From contig JAKTTT010000111.1 of NCBI GenBank assembly GCA_030581615.1, forward strand, positions 1 to 31,616: a stretch of 31,616 nucleotides of DNA, in the 5' to 3' direction. The notes under the pieces were generated by a model, which saw only the letters and a list, made by a program, of their open reading frames with translations, was not told where the DNA came from and did not search any database. This document shows positions 8,073-17,799 of the stretch, one piece after another. Position 1 is the stretch's first letter; each line of letters begins with the position of its first letter. Source of the stretch: Alloascoidea africana (lineage: Eukaryota > Ascomycota > Alloascoideomycetes > Alloascoideales > Alloascoideaceae). A program made the position numbers and the translations under genes.

Positions 8073-10232
8073 TGGTGAATGCAACGTTTACACTTGTGTT
8101 CGATATAATAACACCATCTGAGCTTAACAGTGGTAGTGCTGTGTCGAAAGCATATATAGACCATCTCATACAGAGCGATAGCAACACCTTCACGAACAAC
8201 TCTGGCGTGGCGACTCGCGTAAATAGCAGCAATAACGGTTTAACATCAGGAACAGCACCTCAAGATCACATTTGTCAACGGGAGGTTCATGATTGGTGCA
8301 AGCGCGTGTTTGTGAATAAAGATATTTTTACTACAACTCAAGCCGTCGAAGATCCAACTACTCTTGACAAGCTCTTTACGAAAGAGACTAGTGCTAGGGA
8401 AAGGAAAAGAAGGAGCCCAACAGATCCCCCTTCTTCCAACGCTAATAATTCTGTGCTGAGAAGTGGAACTGTAGATTGGAGATTCAGTGCGGTTGAAATC
8501 ATCAATATTGATTTTGTAGAAGGAGAAATGGCTTCTTGTTCAAACTCTGATACCAACAATAGTGCAGGAAAAAGTCAGTCATGATTGTTTTGTAATATAT
8601 TTTCATATTTTACTAACACGGCTTATAACTATAGCAGGATCTAAAAAGCGCACTAAAAGTGTTTCACTGTCTTCAGAACCTTTAAAGGCAAAGTTTCTTG
8701 GCTATGGCGTTGTTCGGTTATTTCGATCGTTGGAAGATGAGTTGTCTGTTGACGCATCGGGCTCAAACTCGGTTGAAGAAAAAAGTGCTTCCAATTCAGA
8801 ATCAGAAACTGAGACGGAAGTTAGTCCAATAGTCGCAATTGTCGCAGTTCCAGGATACTTTACTGCAATCGATCTCCTTGGCTTTATTGGTCAAGATGCA
8901 TTAGATGGCCTGGCCCATATTCGTTTAATTAGATCTGTTACGCCCAACAGATACATGGCGCTCATGAAATTTCAAGATACAGACTGTTCAAGCAGATTTT
9001 ACCAGCAGTTCAATAGCAAGAGCTTTAATTCGATGGAGCCTGAAAACTGTCTAGTCATTTATGTTCACTCTGTTTTGTTTCGATCAAACGCAGAAAGCGA
9101 TAAGGAGGAGTTTCCATATTTGCTTGATGATCCGATAATCTCTATCGACACTGAGGAATACTCGCATACTGTTGTAGACTCTAGACCTCATCCCCCACGC
9201 ATGCGATTAAAAGAACTACCTACCTGTCCAGTGTGCTTGGAAAGAATGGACTCTAACATCACCGGTTTGATTACAATTGCATGCCAGCACACCTTCCATT
9301 GTCATTGTCTCAGCAAATGGACAGATGATAGCTGTCCTGTTTGTCGGTATTCAACGACAAAGCCACGTCTCAACGGGAAGTCTGTAGCTGACTTACAATC
9401 GTCGACACGAGATATTAAATGCTCTGTCTGCGGAATGGACGCAAATCTCTGGATTTGTTTGACATGTGGAAATGTTGGCTGCGGAAGATACGACCATAAG
9501 CATGCATTCGACCATTATGAACAAACTGGGCATTGCTATTCTATGGATTTGACTTCTCAAAGGGTTTGGGATTATGTTGGAGACAACTATGTCCATAGGC
9601 TACTTCAAAATCAAGTTGATGGGAAACTAGTTGAATTACCATCAACCTCAGGGTCAATGAACCAAGATAGCAAAGTCACACCTGATAAGCTCGAAAATAT
9701 AAGCATGGAGTACACATATTTGTTAACCTCTCAACTGGAATCACAACGAGAATACTATGAAGATAAACTATTAATGGCAGCTGACAGAGCATCTGAGTCC
9801 ACTGCAAAAGCAGAGAGCGCAATGAGAGAACTCGAATCAGTCAAAAAAGAAATGCAACGGCTATCGTCAATTGTGCAGCACGACATTGGCAAACTTGAAA
9901 ACGATTTAGCTAAAAAGAGGCAAAAAGGAGAAAAGCTGCGGAGTTTGTACAATGCCGTTGAGTCCAAATGGCAGGAGGAAAAAATGATTAGTACTCAGCT
10001 GTTAGAGAAACTGGAGTTCCTGGAGTCTGAAAAGAAGAACAAAGAGCAGGAGATTTCCGACTTGCAGGAACAAGTTCGGGATTTGATGTTTCATTTCGAT
10101 GCTCAGGCAAAGTTGAAGGACGCAGATACAAGTGTGGTAGAAGGTACCTGCACCGTTGGCCCAAGCTCGGGAGGCTCGGCACAAGGCAGCAAGGGTAAGA
10201 AAAAGAAGAAAAACAGAGGTAAACGCGGCTAG
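8072..10232 (+). CDS. ETP1: BRAP2/ETP1-type RING and UBP-zinc-finger protein (two exons)
   Basis: CDS is join(8072..8573,8635..10232), 699 aa. It is a fungal homologue of BRAP2/IMP; yeast Etp1 is needed for ethanol-stress adaptation and the family binds ubiquitin and acts as an E3 ligase. Domains in order: the N-terminal BRAP2 region including an RRM-like fold at about 230-315 (VAIVAVPGYFTAIDLLGFIG); a RING-H2 finger at about 364-405 (CPVCLERM, CQHTFHCHCL, CPVCR); a UBP-type zinc finger at about 430-500 (CSVCGMD, CLTCGNVGCGRYDHKHAFDH); a long coiled coil at about 520-660; and a Lys-rich tail (KGKKKKKNRGKRG). The first exon is Ser/Asn-rich and poorly conserved. The reading frame is kept with the intron acceptor at either 8634 or 8637. 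Confidence 0.92.
8574..8634 (+). other. Spliceosomal intron of ETP1 (61 nt)
   Basis: Perfect branch point TACTAAC at 8611-8617 and acceptor TATAG ending 8634 (alternative CAG ending 8637, also in frame). The donor consistent with phase is GTCAGT at 8574, which departs from the usual GTA/GTG at position 3; a second in-phase GT (GTGCAG) lies 12 bases upstream and fits U1 less well. Without splicing the frame stops at 8584. Confidence 0.8.
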
Positions 10233-10480
10233 AGACCGCCCAAATAATAACCATGGTTAAATATTTCTAGAATAGTTCCAGCTGTATGTATAATCGGAGT
10301 TGGAAAACGGAGTGCTTGCGTCATAGAGTTCTTCAATAAGCGTGATGAGAAATGCTTGGTGTGGAACGTGGTTGCACACCTTTCGATGAGAAGACAGCTA
10401 AACCCTAACACCACCATGCTCCTTCTTGCCTAGAAATCCCTTCCTGCTTCTCCGCCCAGTCTGGACATTCTTTAGTACCA
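10233..10480. promoter_or_regulatory. ETP1-PMU1 intergenic region with uORF and telomere-like motif
   Basis: 248 bp. It holds AACCCTAA at 10401-10408, which matches the Tbf1/telomeric RCCCTAA motif, and a 5-codon uORF starting with the ATG at 10416 (TAG at 10431) in a favourable CCACC context. Both are within 80 bp of the PMU1 start. Confidence 0.35.
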
Positions 10481-11590
10481 ATGGTTCAATCGCAAAAAGC
10501 CCCCGTAGGTGACTTCCTTCCCGCTAGTGCGTTGGCCGAAGCCATTGAAAGTATAACATCTTTGTACTCGAAGCTTCCTCCCTTGGTGATAGAACAGCAG
10601 AAGGCCCTTTGTTGGAGGTTTGAGAGCGTACCAGGATTCTTTCTACAGGATGAAACTTCAACAGACGATACCACATTCAACTGCATCGAGGAAAACTTTG
10701 GAATAGGCGCCGGAAAGAGATGGGAAGACGTTATTGAAAAGTTTGAAAAGCTTGTGAGAGAGAACAACGATAGCAGCGTGTTTTACAAAATGCTATTTAT
10801 TGGAAGACATGGACAAGGCTGGCACAACTTTGCTATCGAAAAATACGGCCAGGAAGAATGGGACCGCAAGTGGGCCGAGCTTAACGGTGATGGCGAGATT
10901 ACATGGGGCCCTGATCCGGAATTGACTCCACTAGGAATTGAACAAGCCAAAAGGATGAACGTTGCATGGAAAAAGCAGCTATATGACAATGGAGCACCGG
11001 CACCTCAGATATTTCACGTTTCCCCTTTCACAAGAGCGCTGGATACTATGATCTACACGTGGGATGGAATTACCGACTTTTCTCAGGACGAGTTTAACTT
11101 GGCCCGAGAATACACCCGCGATAGACCTCTGATCTTTGACGAGCTACATGAGATGTACGGTATTCACACGTGCGACAAACGGCGAAGTAAAAGTTATATC
11201 CACAAGAAGTATCCAAATTTTGCTCTCAGAGAGGATTTTACCGAAGAAGATGACCTTTGGGACCCAAATGTGAGGGAGACGGAGGAAGAGCTTGCTGCAC
11301 GTGTTTCAAGGTACTTGGCAATTTTGTTTAGCTTTGCTCTTGAAAAGAGAAGTCATGATATTATAGATGAGGACATCCCCGAAAAAGAAAAGGACTCTGA
11401 TAAATCAAACAGCGTCAAAAGCAAAGTGCAACGGTTACTCAAAAGGTACAAAGACGAGGTTTTGTACGTGAATGTCACATGCCATTCTGGCGTTATTAAT
11501 GGCTTTTTAGCTTCTACTGGCCACAGACCTTTTGCAGTTGAAACTGGTGGAATGATCCCAATAGTAATCAAAGCCACAAAAAACTTTTAG
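10481..11590 (+). CDS. PMU1: Histidine-phosphatase-fold protein, PMU1 family
   Basis: 369 aa member of the phosphoglycerate-mutase-like (branch 1 histidine phosphatase) superfamily, closest in pattern to yeast Pmu1. Catalytic elements: phospho-accepting His in FIGRHGQGWHN (R109-H110-G111), second Arg in VSPFTRALDT (R185), acid in FDELHEMYGIHTCDKR (near E221), and the second His in VTCHSGVINGF (H335). The Pmu1-specific WGPDPELTPLGIEQA segment and an inserted Lys/Glu/Ser-rich stretch (about 295-325) are present. Pmu1 was isolated as a suppressor linked to phosphoglycerate mutase and relatives act as phosphatases, so a small-molecule phosphatase is more likely than a glycolytic mutase. The start ATG is preceded by a 5-codon uORF. 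Confidence 0.92.
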   Translation: MVQSQKAPVGDFLPASALAEAIESITSLYSKLPPLVIEQQKALCWRFESVPGFFLQDETSTDDTTFNCIEENFGIGAGKRWEDVIEKFEKLVRENNDSSVFYKMLFIGRHGQGWHNFAIEKYGQEEWDRKWAELNGDGEITWGPDPELTPLGIEQAKRMNVAWKKQLYDNGAPAPQIFHVSPFTRALDTMIYTWDGITDFSQDEFNLAREYTRDRPLIFDELHEMYGIHTCDKRRSKSYIHKKYPNFALREDFTEEDDLWDPNVRETEEELAARVSRYLAILFSFALEKRSHDIIDEDIPEKEKDSDKSNSVKSKVQRLLKRYKDEVLYVNVTCHSGVINGFLASTGHRPFAVETGGMIPIVIKATKNF

Positions 11591-11939
11591 AAAAAGGAAA
11601 GTCGTAAAAATTAGAGAATAGAGAATATGACAGAAGAAGCGTAGCGCTTTTATTTATTCTATTTTCTGTGTCTGTAGACCTTCATAGCAGTTTGAGATCT
11701 GGTAGCTGAGGATCTCAGAACTATTCTCCACCTTATCTTTTATGTCATTTCGATTTGTTTTATGCTTATTGTATTACAAATCTGATCTTGTTCCCCAATG
11801 ATAACCAAGGTTTGGGTTGTTAAAACAATATAACGGACAACAATGAGCCTCAATCTAACATGAAATCGCGTCAAAATTGACTCTCAAGTTCGAAGATTGT
11901 TTTGATTTCTTTACAAACAGTCAAAAATAGCTTTGAGTA
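11591..11939. other. Intergenic region, nothing recognised
   Basis: AT-rich 3' flank of PMU1 up to the first retroelement-like residues. No gene, RNA or repeat could be supported here. Confidence 0.5.
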
Positions 11940-12691
11940 ATTATTCAAGCCCATTAATCTCTTTAAAGATTCCCCAGGAGAAGATGATTGGATGGCCATT
12001 GGTTTGTATAGTCTTCCTACATCTATAAAGACAAAAGTCAAAAGAAAAATTCAGGTGATAATAATTGAGCAAATCGATAATCTGCCGAAGAGCTTTCGAT
12101 GACACTAATGAGAACTTGGATAATCAGAATCACTATTCACGCTGAGTTTACTGTTGTAGGTGTCAATGGGACGTAGATAAGTTAATGGTCCTGGACAGTG
12201 GTGCCTCCGACCATATGAGTAGTGATTTGGATTCGCTTACTGGTTTCAAAGAGCTCTCAGAGCCGGATTATGTTATGATTGCTAATGGCTCAAGACTAGA
12301 ATTTCTGGGAAAAGGATCGCCCACGGTTAGTCTTAGAAATGGTACTCTACTTGAACTTGACGAAGTCCTCTATGTACCTGCGCTTCAGGCTAATTTAATC
12401 TCGACCAGACGTCTAAATGAAACCATTATCTTGACTCTGGATCGAGCTTACTTATGCCAGATCTCTAATAAAGATATTTCCCTTGGTGTTGAAATAGCCA
12501 CCCAACAAGATGGCCTTTTTGTAATTGGTCTGACCTATTATAAATATGCTCCTATCCATACAGCTCTGTTCGTTGCTCGACGCACCAAGCGTTTGAGCTT
12601 TGCAGCTACACAATTTTCGCATCTATTTGACGGTTGCGGAAGGAAACGAACTAGCCCATTGTTTGGTAAGAGAACAGAACCTCTGTTCTGA
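11940..12691 (+). mobile_element. Ty1/copia-type LTR retrotransposon relic (gag end and protease region)
   Basis: The 12185-12691 stretch has the copia signature VLDSGASDHM (retropepsin active site) and the following VLYVPALQANLIS motif, typical of the protease-integrase junction of Ty1/copia polyproteins. Weaker gag-like sequence precedes it from about 11940. The rest of pol and both LTRs are absent or not recognisable, so this is a fossil with several breaks. It lies in the same orientation as the Ty3 element next to it and upstream of the same tRNA gene, a usual location for such elements in yeasts. The left limit is uncertain. Confidence 0.75.
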
Positions 12692-12818
12692 ACCTTCAAG
12701 TTTTTGGCTCAAAAGATTGACATTAAGTAGCTTAAGAAGAAGAAAACTAAAAATACAAACAAAGCTGTTGAATATATTGAGCCTTTTTTTCATAATAATC
12801 ATAATTCTTTAAAAAGAA

Positions 12819-13114
12819 TGTAAGAGAAATGATTCTCTTGATCTCTGATTGGTTCTATTTAGTTTTAGTTATTCACATTCGCTCTCAGTTACCTTTCTCT
12901 TGCCTTAAGTTTACATTCAGTAACTACAAGCGATTATTCTAATAATCCTTTAGTTGCTCACATAGTTTTCTAGTTCTATATAAAGAGGCCTTTTTCCCTA
13001 AGTCTTGGGAGGAGGCATCAAAACACTGAATACATTTTCTTTCCTGTTTCTTCTGAACCTTTGAGCCCTGTTTATCCCCTTGTAGTAAGTGAATCCCCTG
13101 GCATTCATCTTACA
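12819..13114 (+). repeat. 5' LTR of the Ty3/Gypsy element (296 bp)
   Basis: Ends in the inverted hexamer TGTAAG/CTTACA. It holds a TATA box TATATAAA at 12977-12984 in the second half, the expected promoter position. By eye it is identical to the 3' copy at 17800-18095. The 5-bp AAGAA at 12814-12818 precedes it. Confidence 0.95.
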
Positions 13115-13116
13115 TT

Positions 13117-13124
13117 TGGTAGCG
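13117..13124 (+). other. Primer binding site (tRNA-iMet type)
   Basis: TGGTAGCG begins two bases after the 5' LTR. These eight bases are complementary to the 3' end of yeast initiator tRNA-Met, the primer of Ty1 and Ty3. Downstream sequence up to about 13143 loosely resembles the complement of the T arm of the same tRNA, but this is only suggestive. Confidence 0.8.
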
Positions 13125-13172
13125 ATTTCGTTTGATCCCGAGACCTACCTTACATTCTCCTCGTCCTTGTCC

Positions 13173-13263
13173 CAGTCCTCGTTCCCAGTCCTCGTTCCCA
13201 GTCCTCGTTCCCAGTCCTCGTTCCCAGTCCTCGTTCCCAGTCCTCGTTCCCAGTCCTCATTCT
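13173..13263 (+). repeat. 13-bp leader minisatellite, six perfect copies plus one imperfect
   Basis: Unit CAGTCCTCGTTCC repeats head to tail from 13173 to 13250, with a seventh variant copy to 13263. Degenerate (C/T)CAGTCCT-type units continue to about 13340. It lies in the untranslated leader between primer site and gag start. The leader contains no ATG before 13367. The antisense open frames over it are composition artefacts. Confidence 0.9.
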
Positions 13264-13366
13264 CAGTCCTTGTCCTTGTCCTTGTCTCAGTTCTCGTCCC
13301 TGTCTCAGTCCTCGTCCTCGTCTCAGTCCTCGTCCCCAGCCCTCGTCCCAACCCCCGTGTCAGTGA

Positions 13367-16300
13367 ATGAGCATCTTTGGTCTTGAAAATCCAGGAAGCT
13401 CAGACACTGAATCCGCCAACAGCAACTTCGTGGACTCAAACCAAATGCAGACCCAACCTCAAGCCTCTGATCCCCCCTCCTTGCCTCAGCCGCAGACCCC
13501 GGACCAGTCCCTGTCCATGTTTTCGTTTCGCTCTCCAACAATTGAGAAATACGATGGAGACCCGTCCCTGGAAAAGGTGGTGGCGTTTTTAAACACCGTA
13601 CGCCTGTCCTTCAATATTTTCCAAGTTAATACAGACATGGCTAAAATTTCGTATGCAGGATTGCATTTAAAGGGAAAGGCAATTATATGGTACACTACGG
13701 ATATCAATCCCATGGACATGACCTGGGAGGAATTCGAAGCGCAATTCAAGGAGCGATTTCTCCCAACCTATTACCTAGACGACATAATCATGGAGTTCGA
13801 ACACCTGACCCAGACGGGAACGGTGCGCGAATATGTCGAAAAGTTCAAGATGCTTTTAATCCAATTGGGACCGGGATGGTCGTCTGATCGGGCCATTTTA
13901 AACAAGTATCTGGCTGGTTTGAAAGAAGTACCTCAAATGCAGACTAGGATGGCAGAACCGGAAGACTTGGCGTCGGCGATTAGAAAATCCCTGGTCGTGG
14001 ACGACTATACGACAGGAGGACGCAGAAACAAGACCTCTTTCTCCAGCAATCGGAATGTCCCCAGTATCACGCCATCCACCGACAGCGACGGTGACGTGAT
14101 CATGACTCACTCTGTTTCAACCAATTTGCCGAAACTATCGCCTGGTGAACGAGAACGCTTACGCAGATTGGATAAGTGCTTTCGTTGCCGTACAGGTAAT
14201 CACTATGCGTCAGAATGCCCCTTGAACAAGCCTGCGCCACGCACCTGGCACACACCTCATCAGAACCGCCGCCCTAAGGGCCGCCTGACCCACCGCAGCT
14301 ACTCCCGCCCCAAGAACTACAGCAACAACCATGTGGAAACCAATCACGCCACATCGGATGTTCCCGTACCAAACGAACAGCTGTTAAACGTTCCATTCGT
14401 GATCAACGGATACAGAACGCCTTGCTTGTTGGACAGCGGCTGCACCACAAATTTAATCAGCCAAGAACGAGTGGCCACCCTGGAGCTGAACAACCTTATC
14501 CAGCCGCTGCCACAAACTCCAATCAAAATCTCAACAGCTGATCCCAACTCGTCAACCCTGGAGACTAAGGGTTTCATCACGTTTGACCTTGTCCTTGGAG
14601 ACTTTCGTGAGGAAGTAAGCGCCTTTGTGGTCAATGAGTTATCAAAAGGGGTCATCCTGGGAAAACAATTCATCTCCTTGCATGCAGCGGAGATCAACTG
14701 GAAGGATAATACGTTTAGAGGCGTTTCTGCACTTTCAGCAGTACTTGACGCAGGTTTAGTGCAAGCATGCCTGGTCGACGCAACAGAGTTCCGATCGGAT
14801 TTGCGATCTGGAGATCTCGGAGCCCTTACTGTTACCTTTCCCCAGGACATAAAAGAAACCCCAGTCCCTGATTTTGTATCTTCAGAATTTGCTGATGTTG
14901 TGAACAATAACCCCCTTCGATCAATCAACGACAGAGGTCCAGAATTTGAACACCGTATCGACCTCATCGAGGGATGGACGCCCAAAGCACGCAGGCCATA
15001 CAGATTGTCCTTTACTGAACGCCTGGAGCTAGATCGCCAAGTCCAAGATCTTCTCAACAAAGGCTTTATCAGGAAGTCTACTAGCCCCTTCTCCGCACCA
15101 CTCCTGTTTGTCAAAAAGCCAGATGGATCGCTAAGACTGTGTTTCGATTATCGCCTGTTGAATGAGATGACTATCCGCCACCGCTTCCCCTTGCCGCTTA
15201 TCGACGACCTTGTCAACCAGATAGGGAATGCCAAGGTCTTTTCCAAGCTTGACCTTGTATCCGGCTATCACCAGCTAGTCGTCAAGAAGCAGGATCGCTT
15301 TAAAACTGCCTTCTCGACCCCGACGGGCCATTTTGAATTTAATGTTCTCCCGTTCGGACTCTCTGGCGCCCCTGAAACATTCCAAAGACTCATGAATTCC
15401 CTATTCGGTGAAATGATAGGCAAATTCGTGGTCATTTATCTGGACGATTTCCTGGTATTCTCTCCCACACTGGAGGAACACAAGCAACACCTTCGGGCAG
15501 TCCTCTCGAAACTAAGAGAACACAAATTACAAGTTAAAAAGTCCAAGTGCATGTTTATGGTCCCTTCGGTCTCGTTCCTGGGTTTTCAGATAGATGGTGA
15601 CGGCCTTGCACCAGATCCTAAGAAAGTCACTGCCATAACCGACTGGCAAACTCCTAAGTCTTCGAGAGACACCAAATCCTTCCTAGGGCTTATAAATTAC
15701 TACAGAAGATTCGTCCCGGGTTTCTCCCACCACGCTGCTCCGCTAAACGACTTCGCAAACAACAAATGCGTGTGGGGACCGCCTCAACAAAAGTCTTTCG
15801 AGTTCTTCAAGCAGGCCCTGTCCCACTCGCCAGTCCTAATTATTCCAGATTTCCCTTCGGCCAATTTTAGGGTTTCTACAGACGCCAGCAATGTGGCAAT
15901 TGGGGCCGTACTGGAAGATGTGACAGAGGAAGGAGTTCTTAAAGGAGTCGTGGCATATTTCTCCCGAAAGTTAAACCCAGCTGAACTCAACTACCCGGTC
16001 CGCGAACAAGAACTACTCGCATTGGTCTCTGCGCTCAAAGCCTGGCGCCACTATCTAATAGGCGTACCCTTCATTGTTCGGACTGATCACCAATCACTGG
16101 TACAAGTACAAAATGGGAACAAGCAATCCATGGGAAGGCTAAACAGATGGTTACAACTACTTGCCGAATATGACTTTGCTATTGAATACATACCTGGTTC
16201 CACGAACAATGTCGCTGACGCTCTTAGCCGTCCGCCAGTCGAAGCTAATACATTACAAGCTTCAGTACGAGAGGTTTCTTTTGACATTGAACAGCTCGTG

Positions 16301-17788
16301 TTGGAATACAGAAGGGATCCCGACCTTAAACAAATCTACGACATTTTGGAATCCGGAAAAGACACACCCAAAGAAATTAACGCCTATATCAAGCATTTCC
16401 GTTTGGATTACAACAAGTGTTTATACTTTGCGGCAATTGTTGGTTCGACTACTTGGCGCTTGTGTCTTCCCCACGGTACCATCCGCGACAAAGTTATCTA
16501 CGACGCCCATGACGCGGCTATTGCTTCTCATCCTGGTTACTACAAGACTTATCTTATATTGGCAAACAAATACTGGTGGAAGAATATGTCCAGATCCATC
16601 AAAAGATATGTTCAGCGCTGTTTAGTCTGCCAAACAACCAAGTCCTCGACTTTGGCCTCACAGGGCCTCCTTATGCCGCTTGCAATCCCAGAAGAACGTT
16701 GGTCCGATGTCAGCCTTGACTTTATCACAGATCTCCCTCAAACTGAGAATGGTTACAATGCGATTTTAGTAGTCACGGACAGATTGACTAAACGCGGACA
16801 CTTTATTCCTACGACAAAGGAAGTTACGGGTGAGATTGCAGGACACCTATTCCACGAAAACATTGTCAAACTTCATGGAATTCCGAAAGTTGTGGTTTCT
16901 GACCGCGACCCGCGCTTTACGGGTAAGTTTTGGAAGTCATTGCATGCCAGAGTCGGAACAAGACTAGATATGTCTACAACAAACCATCCTGAATCGGACG
17001 GGCAAACAGAGAGACTCAATCGAACCCTCGGGCAAATGTTACGAGCCTACGCCCTTCAAAACCCATTACTATGGACTCATTACTTAGGCACGGCGGAATT
17101 TGCTTATAACGCCGCCTTTCAATCTAGTATTGGCATGAGTCCTTTCATGGCTGATCTAGGTTACGAGCCAAGCCGCCCAGAAATACTTCCGATTGGTAAT
17201 CTTCCTTATTCCTTGGCCGCCGATGACTTCACTACAAAGATTAAGGCTATTTTAAAATTGGTTCAGGACTCTATGGTGGAAGCACAAAGGTCTCAAGAGG
17301 CTTCCTACAACCAACATAAAAGAGAAGTCCTCTACAAAGTTGGTGATCTTGTTTTGATTCATCGCCAAGCTTATATTGCAACAGGAAAATTCCACAAGCT
17401 CAAACCTGTTTTCTTTGGGCCTTTCAAGCTGGTTAAAGAGGTTAACCAGAATGCGTTCGAAGTTGATATTCCTGACCATAGGAGGAAGTATAGGGTTATC
17501 AACAAGAAATGGTTTAAAAAGTTCCTTGGAGGAGATTCTTACGCTAAAAGCCCTCCCAACACTGAAGCTGAAGTGCTTTCTCGTATAAACGAGATGACGG
17601 CAATAATGGGTATTGACAAAGCAAAAGAAATGTTTTATGTTACCTGGTCTGATTGTGACCCAACCCTGGTAACTGCTGTTTCTTTTAAAACATTCTGCGA
17701 AGGTAAAGATACTCTCCTGGAAACCCTGCTCGATAATTGGAAGAGTTTACACCCGTCAGAACCCTCAGAGGTAGAAGTTGAAAAGTAA
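13367..17788 (+). CDS. Fused Gag-Pol polyprotein of the Ty3/Gypsy element
   Basis: 1,473 aa in a single frame. Order: retrotransposon Gag/capsid (about 50-220), zinc knuckle CFRCRTGNHYASEC (from 271), retropepsin LLDSGCTTN (D356), reverse transcriptase with YLDDF (D693/D694), RNase H (TDASNVAIGAVL), integrase zinc region (CLVCQTT), catalytic core D1118, D1179, E1215 (D-35-E spacing), and a C-terminal segment (about 1405-1465) that resembles a divergent chromodomain. The start ATG is the first in the leader. There is no frameshift or stop between gag and pol, unlike Ty3 itself; single-frame elements such as Tf1 are known. The frame looks whole. Confidence 0.93.
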   Translation: MSIFGLENPGSSDTESANSNFVDSNQMQTQPQASDPPSLPQPQTPDQSLSMFSFRSPTIEKYDGDPSLEKVVAFLNTVRLSFNIFQVNTDMAKISYAGLHLKGKAIIWYTTDINPMDMTWEEFEAQFKERFLPTYYLDDIIMEFEHLTQTGTVREYVEKFKMLLIQLGPGWSSDRAILNKYLAGLKEVPQMQTRMAEPEDLASAIRKSLVVDDYTTGGRRNKTSFSSNRNVPSITPSTDSDGDVIMTHSVSTNLPKLSPGERERLRRLDKCFRCRTGNHYASECPLNKPAPRTWHTPHQNRRPKGRLTHRSYSRPKNYSNNHVETNHATSDVPVPNEQLLNVPFVINGYRTPCLLDSGCTTNLISQERVATLELNNLIQPLPQTPIKISTADPNSSTLETKGFITFDLVLGDFREEVSAFVVNELSKGVILGKQFISLHAAEINWKDNTFRGVSALSAVLDAGLVQACLVDATEFRSDLRSGDLGALTVTFPQDIKETPVPDFVSSEFADVVNNNPLRSINDRGPEFEHRIDLIEGWTPKARRPYRLSFTERLELDRQVQDLLNKGFIRKSTSPFSAPLLFVKKPDGSLRLCFDYRLLNEMTIRHRFPLPLIDDLVNQIGNAKVFSKLDLVSGYHQLVVKKQDRFKTAFSTPTGHFEFNVLPFGLSGAPETFQRLMNSLFGEMIGKFVVIYLDDFLVFSPTLEEHKQHLRAVLSKLREHKLQVKKSKCMFMVPSVSFLGFQIDGDGLAPDPKKVTAITDWQTPKSSRDTKSFLGLINYYRRFVPGFSHHAAPLNDFANNKCVWGPPQQKSFEFFKQALSHSPVLIIPDFPSANFRVSTDASNVAIGAVLEDVTEEGVLKGVVAYFSRKLNPAELNYPVREQELLALVSALKAWRHYLIGVPFIVRTDHQSLVQVQNGNKQSMGRLNRWLQLLAEYDFAIEYIPGSTNNVADALSRPPVEANTLQASVREVSFDIEQLVLEYRRDPDLKQIYDILESGKDTPKEINAYIKHFRLDYNKCLYFAAIVGSTTWRLCLPHGTIRDKVIYDAHDAAIASHPGYYKTYLILANKYWWKNMSRSIKRYVQRCLVCQTTKSSTLASQGLLMPLAIPEERWSDVSLDFITDLPQTENGYNAILVVTDRLTKRGHFIPTTKEVTGEIAGHLFHENIVKLHGIPKVVVSDRDPRFTGKFWKSLHARVGTRLDMSTTNHPESDGQTERLNRTLGQMLRAYALQNPLLWTHYLGTAEFAYNAAFQSSIGMSPFMADLGYEPSRPEILPIGNLPYSLAADDFTTKIKAILKLVQDSMVEAQRSQEASYNQHKREVLYKVGDLVLIHRQAYIATGKFHKLKPVFFGPFKLVKEVNQNAFEVDIPDHRRKYRVINKKWFKKFLGGDSYAKSPPNTEAEVLSRINEMTAIMGIDKAKEMFYVTWSDCDPTLVTAVSFKTFCEGKDTLLETLLDNWKSLHPSEPSEVEVEK

Positions 17789-17791
17789 AGT

Positions 17792-17799
17792 GAGGAGGA
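17792..17799 (+). other. Polypurine tract
   Basis: GAGGAGGA lies directly before the TG of the 3' LTR, just after the gag-pol stop codon, the expected place for priming of plus-strand synthesis. Confidence 0.7.

Noticed and set aside
13145-13351. Antisense frame of repeated Gly-Thr-Arg-Thr-Glu units
   Set aside because: Pure by-product of the 13-bp leader minisatellite of the Ty3 element.
14344-15114. 256-codon antisense frame in the Ty3 element
   Set aside because: Opposes the protease and reverse-transcriptase region; no independent signature.
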